Shown here piece after piece: positions 9,865 through 18,912 of a DNA stretch of 64,000 bases (positions within the stretch are counted from its first letter, which is position 1; the number at the start of each line of letters is the position of its first letter). A program made the translations under genes and the position numbers. The notes under the pieces were generated by a model that saw nothing but the letters and a program-made list of their open reading frames with translations, was not told the DNA's origin and ran no database searches. Origin of the DNA: an uncultured Eubacterium sp. (GTDB lineage Bacteria; Bacillota; Clostridia; Oscillospirales; Acutalibacteraceae). The DNA lies in contig CALWHV010000014.1 of assembly GCA_944380545.1 (NCBI GenBank), positions 237,930-301,929 of the forward strand. The letters run 5' to 3'.

Positions 9865-11168
9865 CAGTCCTTATCCTCCGAAACTAAATTGATTGCAAGA
9901 ATTGATTTTGTGCCGCCGTCTACGCTGACGCGCTGAGCCGAGCCCACGCCGCAAACGCCTATAACGCCGAGCTCGTCCGCAACGACCGCGACCCTGCCCC
10001 GTTTCTCCGGCGGGATATGAAGCTCGTTAAAAAGCTTTTTCAGGGATTTTGTGCAGCCCCTTGACTCAAGCGCTATGCTGTCGCCCTCTTTTCTGGAACG
10101 AACGGCAACTTTACCGACTATTTTATCACAGTCGCAGTAAAAATCAAACTTTTTATTATTAAATTCACATATATTTAAAAATTCTTTTACGGGATATTTA
10201 TGAATATCCGCGACAAATCCGCAGCTTTCACAGTCGGAAAAATCGGCAATTCTGAGACTGCCCGCAGCCGAGACGGCGTATGTGCAGCCGCTTATCTGGT
10301 ATCTTCCGTTTTGAAACACAAGACCGCGGCACGCGCTTAACAGCGTTGCGTTGACCTTGAAGCCGTTGTTTTCAAGCCATTCTGCCAGAACACGATTGAG
10401 AACGGACGGGGAAAGCGCGCGCAGCTTTTCAAGCGACAGGCAGCCGCCGTCCGACACATCTTCAAGCGCTCTTAAAGAAACGCTTTCAAGAAAGCTGTTA
10501 TCGTTATTCAGCGAATCAAGCATATGTGCTGCGGCGGTCTCAAAAGAGGGGTTGAGCTGCTTCATAAGCGGGATGACGCGGTGGCGCACAAAATTTCTTG
10601 AATATTTTATGTCTTCATTTGTGCTGTCTGTTCTGTATTCAATATTATCTGAATCAAGAAAATCTCTGATCTCCTCAGACTTGAGCTCTATCAAGGGTCT
10701 GATTATATTATCTCTTACCGGCGGGATGCCGCAAAGCCCCTTCAGCGAGGTGCCCCTTGCAAGGCGAAAGAGCACGGTTTCAATACTGTCAGTAAGACTA
10801 TGAGCAGTTGCAATCTTATCACAGCCGAGCGAGTTAAAAAAATCATAGCGCTTTATTCTGGAAATCTCCTCAACACCGCATCCGTTCTGCCTTGCAAGCG
10901 CTGGTGCGTCTATTGAAAGGAGATGAAATTCGATATTCTTTTCCTTGCAAAATCTTCTGCAAAATTCGGCGTCGGCAATGCTTTGTGCGCCTCTGATGCC
11001 GTGCTCGATATGCGCTGCTTTCAAAGTTAGGTCATACTGCTCTTTTACAGACAGCAGAAAATAAGCAAGCAAAACGGAATCGGCGCCGCCCGATAGAGCG
11101 ATAAGCACCGATTCACCTTCTTGCAGCATATTATATTTTTTTACGGTTTTTAGGATTTTACTGAACAT
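9864..11168 (-). CDS. tilS: tRNA(Ile)-lysidine synthase
   Basis: The enzyme converts cytidine-34 of the CAU-anticodon tRNA-Ile to lysidine, so that it reads AUA. The PP-loop ATP-binding motif SGGADS is at residues 26-31. The N-domain has the typical AHIEHGIRG and ATAHSLTDSIETVLFRLARGT stretches, and a C-terminal TilS domain follows (434 residues, family-typical). The start overlaps the end of dnaB by 11 bp and the stop overlaps the ftsH start, so it lies inside the rnjA-rplI-dnaB-tilS-ftsH operon. The gene is essential in most bacteria. Confidence 0.95.
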   Translation of the reverse strand: MFSKILKTVKKYNMLQEGESVLIALSGGADSVLLAYFLLSVKEQYDLTLKAAHIEHGIRGAQSIADAEFCRRFCKEKNIEFHLLSIDAPALARQNGCGVEEISRIKRYDFFNSLGCDKIATAHSLTDSIETVLFRLARGTSLKGLCGIPPVRDNIIRPLIELKSEEIRDFLDSDNIEYRTDSTNEDIKYSRNFVRHRVIPLMKQLNPSFETAAAHMLDSLNNDNSFLESVSLRALEDVSDGGCLSLEKLRALSPSVLNRVLAEWLENNGFKVNATLLSACRGLVFQNGRYQISGCTYAVSAAGSLRIADFSDCESCGFVADIHKYPVKEFLNICEFNNKKFDFYCDCDKIVGKVAVRSRKEGDSIALESRGCTKSLKKLFNELHIPPEKRGRVAVVADELGVIGVCGVGSAQRVSVDGGTKSILAINLVSEDKD

Positions 11169-12528
11169 CTTCTATATTTTTCTGAACGCATCTGAATCTT
11201 GTGAACTCTTCATCAAAGGTCATCTCAACAGAGCCTACCGCGCCGTGCCGGTTTTTGGCAACTATCAGCTCCGTTGCACCGTCCGGCGGGGGCGGCTCGT
11301 TTGAATCCTTGTCATTTTCGTAATACTTCTCCCTGTAAACAAAGAGAACGATATCGGCGTCCTGTTCGATGGTGCCGGATTCACGAAGATCGGAAAGCTG
11401 AGGCTTGTGGCTCTTGCCTCTTCCCTCTGTTCCGGCTCGCGAAAGCTGGGCGCAGCAGATAACGGGAATGTTTAGATCCTTTGCAAGCATTTTAAGGTTG
11501 CGGGTGATCTCAGCCACCTCCTGCACGCGGTTCTCTTTTCTGACGGCGGAGCGCAGCAGGCCGAGATAGTCGATTATAACCACATCAACGTCTTTCATAC
11601 GGCGTATCTTTGCCTTGATTTCAGGAACGCTGATGCCTGCAGTATCGTCAAGATACAGCTCGCAGTCCGAAAACTCGCCGGCGGCATTGCCGAGCCTTAC
11701 CCACTCGTCATTAGTCAATTCACCGCGGCGCAGCTTGTTGCTCGGTATTCCGGCGCGCGCCGAAAGCAGCCTTTCGGCAAGCTGCTCCTTAGACATCTCA
11801 AGGCTGAAGAAAACGCATTTTTTTCTTGTGCCCATCGTAACATTCTGAGCGATGTTGAGCGCAAAGCTGGTTTTACCCATACCCGGCCTTGCGCCGATGA
11901 TGATAAGATCCGACTTATTAAGACCCGCGATATACCTGTCGAGCAGATCGAAGCCCGACGGGATGGCGGCGTATTTTTCTTTTTCGTCGCCTGTGATCTT
12001 ATGTAGCCTGTCGTAAACGCCGTTTATAATGACATATGAAAGCTTTTTGGGATCTGTATCGTCGCTTCCCTTGCGTATATCGTAAATCCTCTGCTCAGCA
12101 AATTCAAGCAGCGCCCTTGCATCGGCGTTGCCGGAGGTTGCCTGCCCTATCAGATCGCGGGAAAGATTGATGATGGTTCTTAAATAGAACTGCTCTTCAA
12201 TGATTCTGCAATAGGATTTAACATTCGCGGTTGAATAAACGCTGTCTTTTAAAGAAAGCAGGTATTCCCTGCCGCCCGCCTCGTCATAATGACCGTCCTT
12301 TGCAAGCGCGTCCGCAATAACAACCGGGTCGATATGAGTATTCGAGCCGGTATACATCTGCATCATCACGCCGAATATCGTTCTGTGCTGAGGCAGATAG
12401 AAATAATCCTGCTTAACGATGGCAACAACGGTTTCCATACATGAGGGGTCAACGAGGATAGAGCCTAAAACGGACTGCTCCGCGTCTAAATTATACGGCT
12501 CAGCTGCCGACTGAATATTATCCGCCAT
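11158..12528 (-). CDS. dnaB: Replicative DNA helicase DnaB
   Basis: This hexameric helicase unwinds DNA at the replication fork; 456 residues from the ATG at 12528. A GTG three codons earlier is in frame but sits too close to the AAAGG site. The N-terminal primase-interaction domain begins with AEQSVLGSIL. The RecA-like domain has Walker A GARPGMGKTS, Walker B DVVIIDYLGLL and the DnaB4 motif LRESGTIEQDADIVLFVYR. It follows rplI by 18 bp, and the rplI-dnaB pairing is common in Bacillota. Confidence 0.96.
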   Translation of the reverse strand: MADNIQSAAEPYNLDAEQSVLGSILVDPSCMETVVAIVKQDYFYLPQHRTIFGVMMQMYTGSNTHIDPVVIADALAKDGHYDEAGGREYLLSLKDSVYSTANVKSYCRIIEEQFYLRTIINLSRDLIGQATSGNADARALLEFAEQRIYDIRKGSDDTDPKKLSYVIINGVYDRLHKITGDEKEKYAAIPSGFDLLDRYIAGLNKSDLIIIGARPGMGKTSFALNIAQNVTMGTRKKCVFFSLEMSKEQLAERLLSARAGIPSNKLRRGELTNDEWVRLGNAAGEFSDCELYLDDTAGISVPEIKAKIRRMKDVDVVIIDYLGLLRSAVRKENRVQEVAEITRNLKMLAKDLNIPVICCAQLSRAGTEGRGKSHKPQLSDLRESGTIEQDADIVLFVYREKYYENDKDSNEPPPPDGATELIVAKNRHGAVGSVEMTFDEEFTRFRCVQKNIEDVQ

Positions 12529-12546
12529 ACGGATCACTGCCTTTCA

Positions 12547-12990
12547 TCAGGCCTCGCTGACCTGAACATAGATTTTTGCCGTAACGCCGGGATAAACCTT
12601 AACGATTGCCTCGTATGTGCCGAACTGCTTGATATCCTCAACCTCTATCTTGCGCTTGTCCACATCAACGCCGAGGTCGGCTTTGATCTGCGCGGAAACA
12701 TCCTTTGAAGTAACCGAGCCGAAAAGCCTGCCGTTTGTGCCGGCTTTTGCCGAAAGCTTAAAGGTTTTGCCGTCAAGCTTTGCAGCGTCCGCCTTTGCGG
12801 CGCTGAGCTCCTGCTCCTTATGATATTTTTTTGCGCTTTCCCTGTTGTTGAAATCATTCATAGCGCTTGCGTTTGCTTCAACGGCAAGGCCGCGCGGGAA
12901 AAGGAAATTCCTCGCGTAGCCGTCCGAAGCGTTGACAAGCTCCCCTTTTTTGCCGAGATTTTTTACATCTTGCTTAAGTATAACCTTCAT
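12547..12990 (-). CDS. rplI: 50S ribosomal protein L9
   Basis: This 147-residue protein binds 23S rRNA and spans the L1 side of the large subunit. The N-domain shows [19 protein letters not shown] and the [13 protein letters not shown] signature. A long helix joins it to the C-domain. The start is set at the ATG (12990), as in the family; a GTG three codons upstream is in frame but has no spacing for the AAGGTG site. The gene lies between rnjA and dnaB. Confidence 0.96.
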   Translation of the reverse strand: MKVILKQDVKNLGKKGELVNASDGYARNFLFPRGLAVEANASAMNDFNNRESAKKYHKEQELSAAKADAAKLDGKTFKLSAKAGTNGRLFGSVTSKDVSAQIKADLGVDVDKRKIEVEDIKQFGTYEAIVKVYPGVTAKIYVQVSEA

Positions 12991-13008
12991 CTGACTCACC
13001 TTTTTTCG

Positions 13009-14796
13009 CTATACCTCCATAATTATGGGAAGAATCATGGGGCTGCGCTTTGTTTTTTCATAAAGCATATGGGAAATTTCATCTCTGAGCGCCGTTTTGA
13101 TGCTGTTCCAGTCGCGATAGCGGCTGTTATAGGTCTCGTCGATTATATGAAGCGCTCTGTCTCTTACGGAATTTATAAGCTCCTCGCTCTCGCGAACATA
13201 GACGAAGCCCCTGCTCACGATATCGGGCCCGCTTATCACATCGCCGGTTTCGGAATCTATCGTGGCAACGATGATTATGATTCCGTCTGCGGCAAGGCGT
13301 TTTCTGTCTTTCAAAACAATATTGCCAACATCGCCCACGCCGTAGCCGTCAACATAGACCTCGCCGCTCGGAACATCCTCAAGCTGCTTTATGCCCTTGT
13401 CGGAAATTTCAATATAATTTCCGATATCGCCCACAAAAATATTCTTTTTGCCTATGCCCATCGTTTCTGCAAGCGAGGCGTGCTTTCTGAGATGCTTTTG
13501 CTCGCCGTGAACGGGAATAAAGAACTTGGGCTTTATAAGGCCCATCATCAGCTTTTGCTCTTCCTGGCAGGCGTGGCCCGAAACATGCACCTCGTACATT
13601 TTTTCGTAAATTACTTCTACACTGCGCTTCATCAGCTCATTGACTACATTGCCCACCATTTTTTCGTTGCCGGGAATCGGCGTGGCTGAAATAATAACAT
13701 AGTCGTTAGGTGAAGCGGTGACCTTTTTATGCTCGCCGTTTGCAATCTTGGTAAGCGCGCTCATCGGCTCGCCCTGCGAGCCTGTTGTGATGATAACAAG
13801 CTTTTCGTCCGAATGGTTTCTTATCTCGTCTATGCTGATAAGGATATTATCCGGCACATTGAGATAGCCGAGCTCCTCGCCGACCTGAACAAGGTTTTCA
13901 AGGCTTCTGCCTACAACGGCAACCTTGCGGCGCAGATGCTTAGCCACATCAATGATCTGCTGAACGCGGTGGATATTTGACGCAAAGGTTGCAACAACTA
14001 TCCTGCGCTTGCCCGCCTTTCTGAAAAGATTTAAGAAGGACTCGCCTACTTTTCTTTCACTCATAGAATAGCCGGGTCGCTCAGCATTGGTTGAATCCTG
14101 CAAAAGAGCGAGCACGCCCTTTGAGCCGTATTCGGAAAAGCGGCTGAGATTTATCATATCGCCGTCAACAGGCGTTGTGTCTATCTTAAAATCGCCGGTG
14201 TGTATAACCGTTCCGCCGGCGCATGAAATTGCAAGCCCAACGGCATCGGGTATCGAGTGATTAACATGGATAAACTCAACCGTGAATTTGCCGAGCTTTA
14301 CTTTATCGCCTGGCTTTACCTCGCGCAGCTTTGCCCTGTTTAATATCCCGTGCTCCTGAAGCTTGCCCTTGATAAGACCTATCGTGAGCCTTGTTGAATA
14401 CACGGGGATGTTCAGCACCTTTAAAAGATAAGGGATGCCGCCGATGTGATCCTCGTGGCCGTGAGTTACAACGATTCCCTTTATTTTATCTGCGTTTTGC
14501 TCCACGAATGTGAAATCGGGTATGACCGAATCCACACCGAGCAGCTCGACCCCGGGAAAGGCAAGTCCGCAGTCAACAAGAAACATATCGCCCGCGTACT
14601 CAAAAAGAGTCATATTTTTGCCGATCTCGTTCATACCACCCAAAAAGGCTATGCGGATATTATCCTTTTTCGCCTTTTGTGTGCGTTTTGAGCCGGCTGC
14701 CGGCTTTTTGGTAACCTTGCCGTAAGCAAATGCGCGCCTTGCGGAATTCCGTTTTCCTGCGGCGGCTGCGGCAGAGCCGGTATTTGATTTTGCCAT
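13009..14796 (-). CDS. rnjA: Ribonuclease J
   Basis: This metallo-beta-lactamase-fold RNase (5'-3' exonuclease and endonuclease) is central to mRNA turnover and rRNA maturation in Bacillota. The zinc-binding motif HGHEDH is at residues 112-117, and the beta-CASP motifs include HTGDFKID, TTGSQGEP and the late SGHA. At 595 residues it is about 40 longer than usual at the N-terminus, where an Ala/Lys/Arg-rich low-complexity extension of about 45 residues precedes the first core strand. Its spacing to the ribosome site is long (AAAGGAG about 13 bases from the ATG). It heads the operon with rplI, dnaB, tilS and ftsH. J1 and J2 cannot be told apart here. Confidence 0.93.
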   Translation of the reverse strand: MAKSNTGSAAAAAGKRNSARRAFAYGKVTKKPAAGSKRTQKAKKDNIRIAFLGGMNEIGKNMTLFEYAGDMFLVDCGLAFPGVELLGVDSVIPDFTFVEQNADKIKGIVVTHGHEDHIGGIPYLLKVLNIPVYSTRLTIGLIKGKLQEHGILNRAKLREVKPGDKVKLGKFTVEFIHVNHSIPDAVGLAISCAGGTVIHTGDFKIDTTPVDGDMINLSRFSEYGSKGVLALLQDSTNAERPGYSMSERKVGESFLNLFRKAGKRRIVVATFASNIHRVQQIIDVAKHLRRKVAVVGRSLENLVQVGEELGYLNVPDNILISIDEIRNHSDEKLVIITTGSQGEPMSALTKIANGEHKKVTASPNDYVIISATPIPGNEKMVGNVVNELMKRSVEVIYEKMYEVHVSGHACQEEQKLMMGLIKPKFFIPVHGEQKHLRKHASLAETMGIGKKNIFVGDIGNYIEISDKGIKQLEDVPSGEVYVDGYGVGDVGNIVLKDRKRLAADGIIIIVATIDSETGDVISGPDIVSRGFVYVRESEELINSVRDRALHIIDETYNSRYRDWNSIKTALRDEISHMLYEKTKRSPMILPIIMEV

Positions 14797-14852
14797 ATAA
14801 AAATTGATTCTCCTTTAAAAATAATATTTTTCCGAACAAAAAAGTTAGATAT

Positions 14853-14881
14853 ATAATAAATTATTAACGCACGCTTGTCAA
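14853..14881 (-). promoter_or_regulatory. sigma-A promoter of the rnjA operon
   Basis: A perfect TTGACA (14876-14881, minus strand) and TATTAT (14853-14858) with 17 bp spacing give a leader of about 50 bases that contains the AAAGGAG site. Confidence 0.8.
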
Positions 14882-14924
14882 GACAATAAAGGCGCCGCTC
14901 TGTCAAAAAGCTTTGCCTTATATA

Positions 14925-14953
14925 TTGATTATTACCTGAATTACTGATAAAAT
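14925..14953 (+). promoter_or_regulatory. Promoter of rnhA
   Basis: TTGATT (14925-14930) and TAAAAT (14948-14953) lie 17 bp apart, about 30 bp upstream of the rnhA ATG and divergent from the rnjA promoter. Confidence 0.65.
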
Positions 14954-14983
14954 ATTCCAAAGAATATTTTTATCGGTGATTTT

Positions 14984-15421
14984 ATGAAAAAGGTTGATAT
15001 ATATACCGACGGTGCGTGCAGCGGCAACCCCGGAAAGGGCGGCTGGGCTGCTATCCTTGTTTATAACAAAAGAGAAAAAGAGCTTTCCGGCTCCGCCGCC
15101 GAGACGACGAACAACAGAATGGAGCTGACTGCGGCGATAAAGGCGCTTGAAGCGCTAAAGGAGCCGTGCGAGGTCACCTTAACGACCGATTCGCGCTATG
15201 TGTGCGATTCCGTAACAAAGGGCTGGGTGTATTCATGGAAAAAGAACGGCTGGAAAAAGGGCGACAAAAAGCCCGCGCTGAATGTTGACTTGTGGGAACA
15301 GCTTCTGCCGCTGCTTGAAAAACACGAGGTAAGCTTTAACTGGGTAAGGGGGCATATCGGCCATCCGTATAACGAAAGGTGCGACAAGCTTGCCGTAGGC
15401 GAATACCTAAAGCTTGAATAA
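14984..15421 (+). CDS. rnhA: Ribonuclease HI
   Basis: The enzyme degrades the RNA strand of RNA-DNA hybrids using two metal ions. At 145 residues it matches the bacterial type I enzyme and keeps the full catalytic set: Asp9 (YTDGAC), Glu47 (NNRMELTA), Asp69 (TTDSRYV), His124 (VRGHIGH) and Asp134 (ERCDKLA). It has its own promoter and terminator and is monocistronic, facing the rnjA operon back to back. Confidence 0.96.
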   Translation: MKKVDIYTDGACSGNPGKGGWAAILVYNKREKELSGSAAETTNNRMELTAAIKALEALKEPCEVTLTTDSRYVCDSVTKGWVYSWKKNGWKKGDKKPALNVDLWEQLLPLLEKHEVSFNWVRGHIGHPYNERCDKLAVGEYLKLE

Positions 15422-15436
15422 ATTTAATAATCTGTT

Positions 15437-16264
15437 CTACAGGCTTTCGGTGAAGGCCTGTTTTTTTACCGCCGCAACGCCGATACCGAACCTGCCGCCG
15501 GAAAGCCGGTACGCCTTTGCTCTTTTTTGAAGCGAGCTGCTTTCGGGCAGCTTTTTAATTTGGGATTTTAATACCGGCGCAGTTTTGCATCCGAAGAGCC
15601 TTTCGTAGGTCTGCCCCTCGTAAAACACACAATACGAGGACTCAAAAAGAGATGAAAATTTAATTATATTGCTGTTTTCATCCATAAACTCGCGGTTTTT
15701 AGGGTAAACAAGCCAGCTTTCGCAAAGAAAATAATTCCACTTGATTTCGGGAAAATAGCTTTCAAAAAAATTTACCGCGGCTTTAAAGGATTTAACACAT
15801 TCCTCCGTTTTTAGCTTTCCGTCCTTAGGGATATGAACATTTATGTAATACTCGCCGGGAGGGGTCGGAAATCTTTTGTCAAACGGAACAAGTGTTTTGC
15901 ATATCTGAAACTGAAGCCTGCCGAGCCTGAAAAGCTCAAAGGCAATATGATATTTTATCCAGCCGTAGTTTTTAAGCCCTTTGTTATCATTTTCCCTGCA
16001 CCAAAGCGAAATATCGCGCATCGTGGCAAGGAAAATATCGTTTGATATCCCCTTTTCCTCATAGCGTTTTTTTGTGTATTCGCACGCCTTCACGGCGCAG
16101 GCAAGCCTGTAAACATCGTTTTTAAAGCGCAGTCGGCTGCAATCACCCGAAGCATAAAGGCGGCTGTTGCGCAAAAAAGAGACCTTGGCAGTGCAGTCAA
16201 GGTCACTTATTGCGTGTTTAAGGCTGTCCGACAATCCGATATCGTTTATAAATTCAAAATCCAT
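15437..16264 (-). CDS. GNAT-like C-terminal domain (DUF5596-type) protein, function unknown
   Basis: The 275-residue protein has no signal peptide or membrane segment. The central-to-C-terminal part reads like the GNAT-like C-terminal domain paired with DUF5596: an FELFRLGRLQFQ segment, then a VHIPKDGKL motif, then KSFKAAVNFFESYFP, CESWLVYPKN and NSNIIKFSSLF. Such proteins are annotated as putative acyltransferases without known substrate. The ATG at 16264 lies 7 bp past the stop of the upstream membrane protein and has no clear ribosome site. An in-frame start at 16318 would overlap that gene; translational coupling is likely. The C-terminal codons contain the rnhA terminator. Domain recognition is from memory of the pattern only. 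Confidence 0.6.
   Translation of the reverse strand: MDFEFINDIGLSDSLKHAISDLDCTAKVSFLRNSRLYASGDCSRLRFKNDVYRLACAVKACEYTKKRYEEKGISNDIFLATMRDISLWCRENDNKGLKNYGWIKYHIAFELFRLGRLQFQICKTLVPFDKRFPTPPGEYYINVHIPKDGKLKTEECVKSFKAAVNFFESYFPEIKWNYFLCESWLVYPKNREFMDENSNIIKFSSLFESSYCVFYEGQTYERLFGCKTAPVLKSQIKKLPESSSLQKRAKAYRLSGGRFGIGVAAVKKQAFTESL
15439..15467 (+). terminator. rnhA terminator, overlapping the end of the convergent gene
   Basis: Arms ACAGGC and GCCTGT plus an inner TT/AA are followed by seven T on the plus strand. The hairpin lies inside the last codons of the convergent gene at 15437-16264. Confidence 0.8.
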
Positions 16265-16271
16265 AGCTGTT

Positions 16272-16877
16272 TTACTGCTGTGCGCCGCTTGCGGCTTGCT
16301 GCTGCGTTGTGGTCTCATACTTGCTTATAAGGCCGCTTGAAACAACATATCTCGGCGTTCCCACCTCTATGCCGTAATCGGCAAGCAGAGGAAGCACCTC
16401 TTCATAAAGGAAGGTGGAATCCGCATCCTCATCCTGCACTACCATCTGAGTGCCGGGGTCGAGGTATTTTATCTCCCTTTGCAGGCCCTCTATACCGTCT
16501 ACCTCCTCGCCCTCGAAAAAGATATAGGTGCCCTTTACGGTGATAAGACCGTCGTAAGGATTGGCAGGCAGAGTGAATTCCTCCGTTGGGGTCTCGGTAG
16601 TGTTTTCGTTGGTACCGAGACCGATGCCGGGAAGCGAGCCGCTGAAATAAAGATAGCAGAAAACGGCAACCATAACAACAAGAAATGTGAGCACGATCGG
16701 CCATTTGCTGCTTTTTTTCTCTTTTCTGAATCGGTGCCTTTCAAGCGTTGCCGCAGGCTCCTCCTCGTGCGTTGCATTGACATCTATTATATTTTCGGTT
16801 TCGTGATATGAAGCGTCCGTCACCTTATGAACAACAAGCGGGCTGTCAAGGCGCTCTTCTCTCTTTTCATTATCCAT
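16272..16877 (-). CDS. Single-pass membrane protein with ExbD-like external domain
   Basis: The 201-residue protein starts at the ATG at 16877. The in-frame TTG nine codons upstream lacks a ribosome site. An acidic then basic cytoplasmic N-terminus (about 58 residues) precedes one membrane segment (about 59-78), then a Thr/Glu-rich linker and a small folded domain (about 105-190). That domain has the spacing of the ExbD/TolR external fold (ITVKGTYIFFEG, a central VVQDEDADSTFL, then VLPLLADYGIEV). The membrane Asp needed for proton coupling in ExbD is absent, so an energy-transducing role is not supported. It is co-transcribed with the GNAT-like gene at 15437-16264. Function unknown. Confidence 0.6.
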   Translation of the reverse strand: MDNEKREERLDSPLVVHKVTDASYHETENIIDVNATHEEEPAATLERHRFRKEKKSSKWPIVLTFLVVMVAVFCYLYFSGSLPGIGLGTNENTTETPTEEFTLPANPYDGLITVKGTYIFFEGEEVDGIEGLQREIKYLDPGTQMVVQDEDADSTFLYEEVLPLLADYGIEVGTPRYVVSSGLISKYETTTQQQAASGAQQ

Positions 16878-16919
16878 AAATAAATCCCTGTGTGATATAT
16901 TCAAAATTTATGCATTATT

Positions 16920-16948
16920 ATAATATCATAATTTAATGTTTTTTTCAA
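16920..16948 (-). promoter_or_regulatory. Promoter of the membrane protein/GNAT-like pair
   Basis: TTGAAA (16943-16948, minus strand) and TATTAT (16920-16925) are 17 bp apart. An overlapping TATAAT lies 3 bp downstream. Confidence 0.55.
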
Positions 16949-16956
16949 TAAAATTA

Positions 16957-16985
16957 TTGCATTTAAAATTGCGCGCTGTTATAAT
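16957..16985 (+). promoter_or_regulatory. Promoter of the ROK kinase gene
   Basis: TTGCAT (16957-16962) and a perfect TATAAT (16980-16985) have a 17 bp spacer, about 27 bp upstream of the ATG at 17013. Confidence 0.75.
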
Positions 16986-17012
16986 TCAATTAGAAAATGC
17001 GGGGTGTTTCAG

Positions 17013-17894
17013 ATGAGAATACTTGCTTTTGACATCGGCGGAACAAATATCAAATACGCCGTGTGCAACGAAAAGTATAAGCTGACGGAGATAAAATCCG
17101 TTCCGACCGAGGCTTCAAAGGGCGGCCAGTATATCATAAACAAGGTGCTTGAAATAATAGACGGCTTTGACGATATAGACAGGATCGCCATCAGCACGGC
17201 GGGTCAGGTGGATTCGGAAAACGGCATCGTTGTTTATGCAACCGACAATATCCCATACTACACCGGTATGATGGTCAAGAAAATGGTTGAGAGCAAGACC
17301 GGCATCCCCACTTATGTGGAAAACGATGTTAACGCGGCGGCTCTCGGCGAAGCAAAATTCGGCGCGGCTAAGGATTGCAGCGATTTCATATGCCTCACCT
17401 TCGGCACGGGAATCGGCGGCGCGATATATATAGACAACGAGCTTTACAAGGGCTCGCGCTCCTCTGCCGGCGAATTCGGCCACATCATCACCCACGCAGG
17501 CGGACGGCCCTGCACCTGCGGCGGCGAGGGCTGCTTTGAGCAGTACGCTTCCGCCAAGGCGCTTACGCAGGCGGTTGAAAAGGCGGCAGGCAAGGAGCTC
17601 AACGGCTTTCAGATCTTTCAAAAGGAAAATATTGAAAATGCCGAGATACGCCATATCGTTGACATATGGATAGATGAAATAATAATAGGGCTCAAAAGCC
17701 TGATATGCGTTTTTAACCCCTCTTTGATAGTGCTCAGCGGCGGGATTATGAGCGAGGAATACATCATAGACCTTATAGACAGAAAAATCTATAAAGAGCT
17801 TATGGAAAATTTCAGGAATGTAAAGATTGTAAACACCGAGCTCGGCAACAACGCAGGACTTTTGGGAGTGGCTTATAAGGCTTCAAAGCTATGA
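17013..17894 (+). CDS. ROK-family sugar kinase (glucokinase/N-acetylhexosamine kinase type)
   Basis: The protein (293 residues from the ATG with a GGGGTG site) has the ROK ATP-binding start AFDIGGTNIKYAV, the sugar-site ENDVNAAALGEA, the second glycine motif CLTFGTGIGGA, and the ROK signature EFGHIITHAGGRPCTCGGEG with the zinc-binding CxCGxxGC cysteines. It lacks the N-terminal helix-turn-helix of ROK repressors, so it is an enzyme, phosphorylating glucose or a related hexose in the cytoplasm. It is monocistronic between its own promoter and terminator. The precise sugar is not determined. Confidence 0.9.
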   Translation: MRILAFDIGGTNIKYAVCNEKYKLTEIKSVPTEASKGGQYIINKVLEIIDGFDDIDRIAISTAGQVDSENGIVVYATDNIPYYTGMMVKKMVESKTGIPTYVENDVNAAALGEAKFGAAKDCSDFICLTFGTGIGGAIYIDNELYKGSRSSAGEFGHIITHAGGRPCTCGGEGCFEQYASAKALTQAVEKAAGKELNGFQIFQKENIENAEIRHIVDIWIDEIIIGLKSLICVFNPSLIVLSGGIMSEEYIIDLIDRKIYKELMENFRNVKIVNTELGNNAGLLGVAYKASKL

Positions 17895-17907
17895 TTTATT
17901 TATAATT

Positions 17908-17937
17908 AAAACCCGGCGGCTGCCGGGTTTATTTTTT
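17908..17937 (+). terminator. Terminator between the convergent ROK kinase and FliB-like genes
   Basis: AAACCCGGC/GCCGGGTTT closes a 4-base loop and is followed by ATTTTTT on the plus strand. It overlaps the stop codon of the convergent gene and could also work from the other side, where AT-rich sequence follows. Confidence 0.85.
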
Positions 17938-18891
17938 CAGCATTTCCTTGAGCGAGTCAACGCTTAAACATTCGGCATGTTTAAGATTGTGCCAAAGCCG
18001 CTCCATATTGAGATCGCTGTGCTCCGTCTCCTTGCTCCAGAGGTGAACGGACCAGGCGTCGTTTCCGAGCCAGGACGGCAAAAACGCTCCTAAAACGGCA
18101 AGCTTGGCTCTTGAAAGCACATCTCGGTCATATACTGCGTTTAGAAAATATCTGAAAACAAGATACTTTGCTACGGTTTGCGAAAAGACATTATTTAAAA
18201 GCAGCGCGGAAAAATCGGCGTTTTCAAGCTTTTCGCCGTACTGCGGATTGATGCGCTCGGGGTTGTCAAGCACCTCATAAACGGTGACGGCTTCGCTCTC
18301 ATTTGGCACTTCTCCGATTTCGCGCTGAAGACGGGCGCAAAAATCAAGCAGCTCTGAAAGTCTTTCATTTAGCGGTGTTGACGAAGAGTCTAAAAGGTTA
18401 TAAATATCATTCCTTGCAGTCAAAAGCCGGTAGTAAAGACCTGCGTCTATATCGTTTAACACCGGCAGGTCGGAATTTATTTCCTGAGAAAAAGCGAAGC
18501 CGTCTTTAAGGCCAAACATCATATCCGCCGCTACGGGGCAGGAAAAGGAAAGGCCTATTTCACGCAGGGAACCAAAATCGTTTATAAAGCGCGGGAAAGT
18601 GCGGCAGGTGTAAGGAGTATGCTCCTGACCGAGCGCTATATGCATATCGCAGAGATTATCGTCGTTTAAAAACGGGCATCGTTTATTTGAAGTGAGCCGA
18701 AAGACAGTGTTGCCGTATTCATCGCTGCTGAGAACGGAATCAATCCTGTTCTTAATGCCGCCGGTGAGCGATTCGTAGTATTTGAGCGAATCGGAATCCG
18801 CATCCACCTCCCAGCCCTGGCAGCAGGAATCCGGGCAATCGCCGGCGATACATTTAAAATCCTTATAAAACGCGGGTGTTACGATTTTCAT
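17929..18891 (-). CDS. FliB-like (flagellin lysine-N-methylase family) protein
   Basis: This 320-residue protein shows the family's cysteine pattern: CxxxxCPDSCC near residue 14-24, then CPFL, CDMH, YTCRTFPR and a later SFSCPVA, probably binding a metal or iron-sulphur cofactor. Members are named for flagellin lysine methylation, but no flagellar gene is nearby. Most clostridial copies stand alone, so the substrate is open. It is shorter than the roughly 400-residue enteric FliB. The ATG at 18891 follows GGGGC; the earlier in-frame start is in the terminator region. A strong terminator just upstream means it needs its own promoter or read-through from tRNA-Leu. Confidence 0.75.
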   Translation of the reverse strand: MKIVTPAFYKDFKCIAGDCPDSCCQGWEVDADSDSLKYYESLTGGIKNRIDSVLSSDEYGNTVFRLTSNKRCPFLNDDNLCDMHIALGQEHTPYTCRTFPRFINDFGSLREIGLSFSCPVAADMMFGLKDGFAFSQEINSDLPVLNDIDAGLYYRLLTARNDIYNLLDSSSTPLNERLSELLDFCARLQREIGEVPNESEAVTVYEVLDNPERINPQYGEKLENADFSALLLNNVFSQTVAKYLVFRYFLNAVYDRDVLSRAKLAVLGAFLPSWLGNDAWSVHLWSKETEHSDLNMERLWHNLKHAECLSVDSLKEMLKK

Positions 18892-18912
18892 AGCAAAGCC
18901 CCAGAAAAATAT

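Noticed and set aside
12820..13689. Plus-strand frame opposite rnjA and rplI (289 codons)
   Set aside because: Overlaps two clear genes on the other strand and has no family features.
16272..16877. ExbD energy-coupling function
   Set aside because: The membrane aspartate required for proton coupling is absent and no ExbB gene is adjacent.
17929..18891. Flagellar locus inferred from the FliB-like gene
   Set aside because: No flagellin, chemotaxis or export genes are nearby, and family members often stand alone in Clostridia.
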